Below are positions 59,219 to 64,000 of a stretch of 64,000 bases of DNA, in pieces. This stretch comes from CAZLWA01 sp964563165 (GTDB lineage: Bacteria > CLD3 > SB21), in NCBI GenBank assembly GCA_964563165.1, contig CAZLWA010000078.1, forward strand, positions 1-64,000, given 5' to 3'. The position numbers and the translations under genes are program-made. The stretch's first letter is position 1. Each line of letters opens with the position of its first letter. The notes beneath the pieces were generated by a model. That model saw only the letters and a list, made by a program, of their open reading frames with translations, was not told the origin of the DNA and did not search any database.

Positions 59219-59542
59219 ATGAAAAATAAATTCATCATCGTGTTCGTCACGACACGCGACGTCGCCGAGGCGGAAAAAATATCAAAAATACTAGTTGAAG
59301 AAAAATTAGCCGCATGCTGCAACATCGTGGACAAGATCCGATCGATCTATTTTTGGGACGATAAAGTGTGTGATGAGAATGAATCCTTAATCCTCATCAA
59401 GACGCACAGTTCGAATTTTAAAAAACTGGAAAAGCGGATTCATTCGCTGCACAGCTACGAAGTGCCTGAGATCGTGGCGATCCCTGTTGTTCAAGGCTCA
59501 AAAGAATATTTGAAATGGGTGAAGAAAAATTCGAGGATTTAA
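59219..59542 (+). CDS. cutA: Divalent-cation tolerance protein CutA
   Basis: CutA1 forms a PII-like trimer linked to tolerance of copper and other divalent cations. The 107-residue product shows FIIVFVTTRDVAEAEKISKILVEEKLAACCNIV, SIYFWDDKVCDENESLILIKT and YEVPEIVAIPVVQGSKEYLKWV, the conserved parts. It follows lepA by 102 bp. Its 3' end overlaps the polyprenyl synthase gene on the opposite strand by 4 bp. Confidence 0.95.
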   Translation: MKNKFIIVFVTTRDVAEAEKISKILVEEKLAACCNIVDKIRSIYFWDDKVCDENESLILIKTHSSNFKKLEKRIHSLHSYEVPEIVAIPVVQGSKEYLKWVKKNSRI

Positions 59543-60582
59543 GCGAAGGCAAATTTCTTTACGGCAGGTTTTTCAGGTACGGATTCCGCAATTTTTTCAT
59601 ATTCGTCTATGATCCTATCCGTTTTGGCTTTCAACTGATCGGACAGATCGTTCAGGAATTCCAACGCGGCGACCGTGTCTCCCGAGGCCCCGGAAGAGAA
59701 TCTTCTCAATTCATTTTGTGCGCCGTCCAGATGTTTCTTAATCGTAGAAAAAGTGATCTTGAAAATTGAGAAACTCGTCATTCGCTGCACGAGATTGATC
59801 TTATTCACTTCGGTAAGATTGCGAATCCATTCCTTTATTTCGTCCTTATTTTCCGCGGCGTTCAACAGCTCGATGACCGGCAGGCTTACGTAACCGTGAG
59901 CCAGATCATTGTCCGAACCTTCGAGGAGGCCCATCATATCCTGAAGATCATCCGCTATTTGATACGCCATGCCTAAGTGATGACCGAAACCGGTCAGGCC
60001 CTGAATGTGTTCCGCATTTTGCGACGTGATGCGCATACCGAGCGAACCGGCGAGGGCAAAGAGGGAAGCGGTTTTATCGTCGATGATCTGCAGGTATTCT
60101 TTTCTGGAAATATCCAAATTAAATAAAAGCTTATTCGAATGGATCTCGCTTTTGATCATTTGTTTTATGGTCGACAGAAAATACGTCGCCGTTTCTTTCG
60201 GCAAATGGGTGACAAGCAGGTTCAGGCATTCGGCCAGCAAATAGTCTCCACTGAGAATGGATGTCAGGTTGCCGTTTTGTTTCTGCGCGGCCAGCTGAAA
60301 GCGGCGCGAGTCCGTATCGTCCAGCACATCGTCGTGAAACAGCGAAGCCAGATGCAGGATCTCGATAGCGGCCGCGCCGTAAGCCAGTTTTGGCGTGGCC
60401 TTGCCTCCCAGCTGTCCCGAAGCCGCTACGATCATCGGGCGCAGGCGTTTGCCGCCGCGGTGCTGATTTTTCAGAATGTCTTTAAGATCCGCGCTTCCGG
60501 TATTCTCAAAAACTTCCAAGATAATTTTATCCGTTTCCACGATAAAATTCCGGATCCACGGAAAATTCTCAAATGATTTCAT
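59539..60582 (-). CDS. Polyprenyl diphosphate synthase (trans-isoprenyl)
   Basis: The 347-residue product makes a long isoprenoid chain, probably the quinone side chain. It has the GGKRLRPMIVA start, the first aspartate-rich motif HDDVLDD (FARM), DYLLAEC, KTASLFALAGSLG, and YQIADDLQDMMG, the second DDxxD. This is the homodimeric octaprenyl/nonaprenyl pattern; chain length cannot be fixed from sequence. An ATG at 60582 is used; a GTG at 60600 would add six residues. Confidence 0.93.
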   Translation of the reverse strand: MKSFENFPWIRNFIVETDKIILEVFENTGSADLKDILKNQHRGGKRLRPMIVAASGQLGGKATPKLAYGAAAIEILHLASLFHDDVLDDTDSRRFQLAAQKQNGNLTSILSGDYLLAECLNLLVTHLPKETATYFLSTIKQMIKSEIHSNKLLFNLDISRKEYLQIIDDKTASLFALAGSLGMRITSQNAEHIQGLTGFGHHLGMAYQIADDLQDMMGLLEGSDNDLAHGYVSLPVIELLNAAENKDEIKEWIRNLTEVNKINLVQRMTSFSIFKITFSTIKKHLDGAQNELRRFSSGASGDTVAALEFLNDLSDQLKAKTDRIIDEYEKIAESVPEKPAVKKFAFA

Positions 60583-60633
60583 AATTATTTTTTTTACCAC
60601 TGTGACACGGAGACACTGAGAAACTCAAAATTT

Positions 60634-60764
60634 AGCGATCAGCAATCAGCGATCAGCAATCAGCGATCAGCGATCAGCGATCAGCGATCAGCCATCAGCC
60701 ATCAGCAATAAGCGTTTAACATTCAATATTCAGTTTTCAGCTGAGTGCTGAAAGCTGAAAGCTT
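60634..60764. repeat. Heptamer-phased tract (AGCGATC-type)
   Basis: About eighteen heptamers, mostly AGCGATC, with AGCAATC and AGCCATC variants, then AGCAATA, AGCGTTT, AACATTC, AATATTC, AGTTTTC and CTGA-type units. It fills almost the whole gap between gbsR and the polyprenyl synthase gene. Confidence 0.92.
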
Positions 60765-60766
60765 TT

Positions 60767-61306
60767 TCACTTCCAGTGAACCGGGATCGACGTCAGCGTC
60801 GCTGAATTTACTTCCTCGCCGTGTATGAATCGTTCCAGTAAACCGTTTACCCCTTCGGATATTTTTTGCATAGTTTCCAGACGATTCAAAAAAGCCATGG
60901 CTGTTTTCTTGTCCTTGGCGCTCATCGATTTGAGAGATGACTTGAGCAATGCGGAACTGTGCTTCATCGTTTCCAGGGCGGGTTCCAGTTCGCGCTTTTT
61001 CCGTTCGCGCACGAAATGCGTGATAATTTTCCAGATATCCTCATCCAATTCGTAATAATCTTTGCGGTCGCCTTTGACTCGGACTTTCCTGATCACGCCC
61101 CATTCCCACAATGCGCGGATGTTCATGCTCGCGTTGCCGCGGCTGATGCCGAGCTGGCGGCACATGTCGTCGAGCGTCAGCGGTTTGTCGCTGCTGAAGA
61201 GGACCGCATATAATTGGCCCATAACCTTATTAATGCCCCAGAAAAAGCCGATCTCGCCCCAGCTTTGCGTGAAATGATCGATGGATTTTTCTAAGGATCT
61301 GTTCAT
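60767..61306 (-). CDS. GbsR/MarR-family transcriptional regulator
   Basis: The 179-residue product has an N-terminal helix, a winged helix-turn-helix (LTLDDMCRQLGISRGNASMNIRALWEWGVIRKV) and a helical C-terminal half, like GbsR-type regulators that repress osmolyte uptake or other genes. DRKDYYELDEDIWKI and ERKKRELEPALE are typical of the family. An inverted repeat just upstream of the start and a good promoter suggest autoregulation. It may also regulate a membrane or efflux gene not seen here. Confidence 0.88.
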   Translation of the reverse strand: MNRSLEKSIDHFTQSWGEIGFFWGINKVMGQLYAVLFSSDKPLTLDDMCRQLGISRGNASMNIRALWEWGVIRKVRVKGDRKDYYELDEDIWKIITHFVRERKKRELEPALETMKHSSALLKSSLKSMSAKDKKTAMAFLNRLETMQKISEGVNGLLERFIHGEEVNSATLTSIPVHWK

Positions 61307-61321
61307 GAAGCCCGTTTTAAA

Positions 61322-61343
61322 GTTTCAATTATTTCTGAAACTT
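61322..61343 (-). promoter_or_regulatory. Inverted-repeat operator upstream of the GbsR/MarR gene
   Basis: AGTTTCA (61322-61328) and TGAAACT (61337-61343) form a perfect 7-bp palindrome around an 8-bp centre. It starts 16 bp before the regulator start and lies just downstream of the predicted transcription start, so a bound dimer would block transcription. Confidence 0.6.
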
Positions 61344-61354
61344 CGTTATAGCCA

Positions 61355-61383
61355 ATAATAAGGGAAAAAAGGGGAATTGTCAA
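61355..61383 (-). promoter_or_regulatory. Sigma-70-type promoter for the GbsR/MarR gene
   Basis: On the minus strand TTGACA (61383-61378), a 17-bp spacer and TATTAT (61360-61355) form a near-consensus promoter. Transcription would begin near 61348, beside the operator. Confidence 0.75.
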
Positions 61384-61539
61384 GAGGGGTGTGAATAACG
61401 GGATAGATGGACGGGGATTAATGAAGTTTTAGACAGGAGGCATTATCCCGAGGGACTCCTTAGGAACGTTGCTTTCCAAAGAACTCCTCAGAATAGGTTT
61501 GGTAAAGAATTACCGTCGTATGGTTCCCTCGGAGTGTTT

Positions 61540-61788
61540 TTACTTATTCAACTTGTCAAGTATTTCGTAAGCAAAGCATTTGAATTCCGGTTCGTCTCGC
61601 TGATCAAGCCGTGTCAAGTTGCAAACAAGTTCTTCGTTTTGGTCATCGTTCTTCTTACAACTCAAACATAGGTGTGGTTTTGGAAATAAGTTGGGATTTA
61701 CTTCCGTTCCATCATCGTCAAAATACGGCATTGTCTTGTTGTTTAAAATTGCACATGAGGCATCGGGCACAAATGTTATTCTTCTCAA
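61540..61788 (-). CDS. Small Cys-rich protein coupled to the Mrr gene
   Basis: The 82-residue product has two cysteine groups, CLSCKKND and CNLTRLDQRDEPEFKCFAYE, which may bind a metal. Its TTG start shares bases with the Mrr TGA (TTGA), so coupled translation is likely. The sequence looks coding and intact although its partner is broken. I do not recognise a function; a role next to the restriction enzyme is only position-based. Confidence 0.65.
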   Translation of the reverse strand: MRRITFVPDASCAILNNKTMPYFDDDGTEVNPNLFPKPHLCLSCKKNDDQNEELVCNLTRLDQRDEPEFKCFAYEILDKLNK

Positions 61789-62538
61789 AAATAGTCGCTG
61801 TCAAGTTTTTTTATTTCGTATGTCTGTTGTGTGTTTACTCCAAGGTTGTAGTCAATCATTAGTTGTGCTAATTGATGTCCGTCTATTAAAACAATCTTGG
61901 CTTCATTCTTTGGTGAATATTCAAGAGCGTCTTTGGTGAAAGAAGATGTCGTGACGAAGATTCCTTTCTTTGCACCTTGTCCGGCCAACGCACCAACAAA
62001 CTTATGTATCTCTGGTCTGCCTACAACACTTCCAGGCTGCCAACGCTTCGCTTGAATGTAAATAATATCAAGTCCAAGCTTGTCTTCTTTGATTGTTCCG
62101 TCAATTCCTTCGTCGCCACTTTTACCAATCGCTTTTCCCGCGTCTTTGATTGAACCACCACAACCCATTTTAACTAACAGTTCAACTGCAAGTCGTTCAA
62201 AGAAAGAAGGGGAGAGTTCAATCACTTTGTTTATGAGTTCCTGTGTGAGTGTTTTTCTCAAACGCAAATAGGCACTCTAGGTTTTCTTCAGGTGTCTGTA
62301 CGATCTGTTCAGCCGTTTCAACTTCTGTTTCTTCCCCAACGTCGTTGCGGTTATAATTCTGAAACTCTAAAAACGGAGGAAACTGTCTTAGAAACTTTGC
62401 ATCAATTTTTGTCGGGTTGGATTTAAGTACGTCTTTACCAACCTGTGTAATAATAAATGTGGCCCGTTTCGGTGAGTCAATAAGTCCTGCCGTCCGAAAC
62501 TTGTTCTTATATTGCTTACAATTAGTATCTGGATTTTG
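61785..62538 (-). pseudogene. Decayed Mrr-type restriction endonuclease
   Basis: The downstream frame (62267-61785) carries the Mrr catalytic domain: SFFERLAVELLVKMGCGGS, GDEGIDGTIKEDKLGLDIIYIQAKRW and FVGALAGQGAKKGIFVTTSSF. The D...QxK nuclease residues are present. Upstream, in another frame, the Mrr_N-like wing is recognisable: TAGLIDSPKRATFIITQVGK, KIDAKFLRQFPPFLEFQNY and TPEENLE. The two frames meet at about 62271-62276 with a one-base shift. A TAG (62541-62539) precedes the remnant and the first ~60 family residues are missing. The gene is probably inactive, though a sequencing error at the shift is possible. Confidence 0.8.
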
Positions 62539-62581
62539 CTACGGTGGTAAGCTATGAATCTTTTCATTGCAGGTCAACACC

Positions 62582-62610
62582 AAATCCCCCTAACCCCTTT
62601 ACAAGGGGGA
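62582..62610. repeat. AAATCCCCCTAACCCC repeat
   Basis: The segment AAATCCCCCTAACCCC is followed by TTTACAAGGGGGA, a well known dispersed bacterial repeat with a short hairpin (CCCCT/AGGGG). It stands between the Mrr remnant and the SRPBCC gene. Confidence 0.75.
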
Positions 62611-62623
62611 ATGAGAACTGCTT

Positions 62624-63064
62624 TCATTCTTTCTCCGCAAACGCTTTAAATTGTTCGAGAGTATTTTGAACCTGCCTTTTGAAGACTCCCGGCATGAAGA
62701 AAGCCATCAGGCTGGGCACGACGCCGTTGAACTTGGTGTATTCGATCTCCGCATCGTATCGCGTTTTGTTCTTCTCCAATACAGTGAAACAATTTTTCAT
62801 GGTGTTGACCATGTGGATGTGTTCATAGAGGCCGCTGATCTCATGAGGCAAATTCCTGGCTGTGATCGTTTCGATCAATTCCAGTTTACGTTTTCCCAAA
62901 TGAAAAACGATCCGGGATTTCGCTCCCGGGGCGCCGGGGGATCCGCTGATCGGAGTGGTGCTGACAAATCCCTCCTGCCATTGTTTGCGGTTTTCATTGT
63001 TGTCAAACAGCTCAACAACTCTATTAATGGGCAAACTAATTTCGACCGTGCAGATGAATTTCAT
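62624..63064 (-). CDS. SRPBCC-fold (START-like) protein
   Basis: The 146-residue product has a long helical end and beta sheet core of the SRPBCC type: MKFICTVEISLPINRVVELFDNNEN, SRIVFHLGKRKLELIETI, and the C-terminal helix PGVFKRQVQNTLEQFKAFAE. The family binds hydrophobic ligands or acts in transport or cyclisation. No catalytic residue can be named. The next genes upstream on this strand are separated by about 100 bp. Confidence 0.82.
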   Translation of the reverse strand: MKFICTVEISLPINRVVELFDNNENRKQWQEGFVSTTPISGSPGAPGAKSRIVFHLGKRKLELIETITARNLPHEISGLYEHIHMVNTMKNCFTVLEKNKTRYDAEIEYTKFNGVVPSLMAFFMPGVFKRQVQNTLEQFKAFAEKE

Positions 63065-63166
63065 ATTCTCTGATTTACTGAAGATGAGCGGGATTCCATA
63101 TTTCTGTTTTCTTAATATTTCTTATTTTTTCACCCCGGAGGGAGAAAAAGTTTGCAGATTCCGCAT

Positions 63167-63691
63167 CTACCTTTCCAAATTTCTCAGCACGGCTTTCCGG
63201 TGATGCTCGACGTGGTAGATCGTGAAATACATCATCTCCCTGAGTGTCAGCTTGCCGAGCAGCGGATGCGGTAAAATATAAGTGTCGAGCTGCTGCTCGG
63301 AATAAGCGTCTATATTTTTAATCAGCTGTGCGACGGCATGTAATAACTTATTTCTCAATATTTCTTTTTGTTTGGGCTCGACCATCGCCGGAATGAACCG
63401 GCCCGTTGCTTTTCCTCCCGATTCGAGTTTTGTGTGATATTTTTTGACCAGGCCTTCGTAGTCTTTTGAAGGCCGGTTGGCTCTTCCAAAAATCAGTTTG
63501 ATCAGAAATTTAGGAAGCGCGAGGATCTTGGTCAACGGCGAAACCGCGCGTAGGATATGATCCAGTTGCTGTCCCGCAGTCCATTTGCCGGGCGGTGCGA
63601 ACGTAAAATCGCTGTCACTTAATGCCACGATGAGATCGGTAAATACCTGATGATTGGATGTTAGTTTGTTCGAGATCTCTTGTTTTGTCAA
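63167..63691 (-). CDS. DinB/YfiT-family metalloenzyme
   Basis: The 174-residue product is a four-helix DinB-type protein. Metal-ligand histidines are visible in GQQLDHILRAV and YHVEHHRKAV, the typical HxxxH/HxxH set. DinB relatives act as thiol-dependent S-transferases or have unknown roles. It starts with TTG; no ATG is in range. No partner is obvious. Confidence 0.85.
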   Translation of the reverse strand: MTKQEISNKLTSNHQVFTDLIVALSDSDFTFAPPGKWTAGQQLDHILRAVSPLTKILALPKFLIKLIFGRANRPSKDYEGLVKKYHTKLESGGKATGRFIPAMVEPKQKEILRNKLLHAVAQLIKNIDAYSEQQLDTYILPHPLLGKLTLREMMYFTIYHVEHHRKAVLRNLER

Positions 63692-63754
63692 TTTGTGCCG
63701 GCCTATTTTTTATTTTAAAGATTTTGAAAATATTGATATTTTGATTGAGGATCA

Positions 63755-64000
63755 AGACCAATAACAATATCCTAACCCCTTTTGCTAAAAGGGACAGGAA
63801 TTTCAAACGTCTCGTTTGAAAAACCTCCCTATCCCCCTTGAAAAGGGGGCAGCTCTTCCACGCGGTCAGAATAATCTGCGTGGGGGGATTAATTTCAGCG
63901 GCTCGAAATTTCCTTTTGACGACCTTAATAAAGAATTGCCTCACTTCTAAAAATCCCCCTAACCCCCTTTACAAGGGGGAAGAAAACCAAATCCCCCTAA
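63755..64000. repeat. Dense patch of AAATCCCCCTAACCC repeats at the window end
   Basis: Several diverged copies of the CCCCCTAACCCC...AAGGGGGA element occur (near 63768, 63828, 63953 and 63989), two separated by TCAAACGTCTCG/TTTGAA-type sequence. A minus-strand frame through it is not supported, because it is made of repeat. The array may continue beyond the window. Confidence 0.8.

Noticed and set aside
63615..63944. Minus-strand frame at the window end
   Set aside because: It is mostly built from the CCCCCTAACCC repeats and overlaps the DinB start.

Overview
This is a chromosomal window from a Gram-negative bacterium, most likely of the FCB group (KSB1, Calditrichota or Ignavibacteriota-like). 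The evidence is a secreted protease ending in a NYPNPFNP-type C-terminal sorting domain, outer-membrane and lipoprotein genes of FCB type, many weak or absent Shine-Dalgarno sites beside a few strong ones, and a type 2 isoleucyl-tRNA synthetase. No phage, transposase, CRISPR array, tRNA or rRNA was recognised. Most genes are housekeeping genes in short operons, and the taxonomic call is inference.

Layout. 0-2.6 kb: infC (AUC start), rpmI and rplT with a strong terminator, then pheS. 2.6-10.6 kb: a small membrane protein, RidA, a lipid kinase, a cysteine-rich hybrid-like sensor kinase, a lipoprotein/outer-membrane protein pair and a DHH phosphoesterase. 10.8-16 kb: mogA and an ArsC/Spx-like gene on the minus strand, then an acyl-CoA transferase overlapping a cyclic-nucleotide-binding protein, ETF-quinone oxidoreductase and DoxX. 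16-18 kb: riboflavin genes ribE and a ribB fused to a degenerate GTP cyclohydrolase II domain. 18-28.6 kb (minus): rpiB, nadC, ybeY, pgpH, acyl-CoA dehydrogenase, a HAD phosphatase, AlkD-like, methyltransferase and small membrane genes, and a DUF4139 protein. 28.7-37.3 kb: an SDR protein, a sigma-factor remnant, PAP2, SpoIIE phosphatase and a very large Lhr-like helicase carrying in-frame repeat insertions. 37.3-39.7 kb: a membrane protein / ECF sigma / anti-sigma / lipoprotein operon. 39.8-45.2 kb (minus): GNAT, thioredoxin, lspA, a DksA/TraR-type zinc protein and ileS. 45.3-49 kb: a propeller lipoprotein and a subtilase. 49-57 kb (minus): nitroreductase, glnD, dedA, yicC, galE, yajQ and an rRNA methyltransferase. 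57.3-64 kb: lepA, cutA, polyprenyl synthase, a GbsR/MarR regulator with a clear promoter and operator, a decayed Mrr restriction gene with a small partner, SRPBCC and DinB genes, and a dense repeat patch.

The most unusual signal is between the genes. At least ten short intergenic tracts are built from different words that all keep a strict 7-bp period. They sit directly against gene starts, and in one case supply the start codon. With them are nested palindromes with 3-nt loops, CCAC..GAGACACTGAG inverted repeats, and a third palindromic family that has entered the helicase gene in frame. Two protein-level points also stand out: an IleRS with a swapped GXHH signature, a change linked in published work to extreme mupirocin resistance, and a RibA domain that has lost two of its three zinc cysteines.
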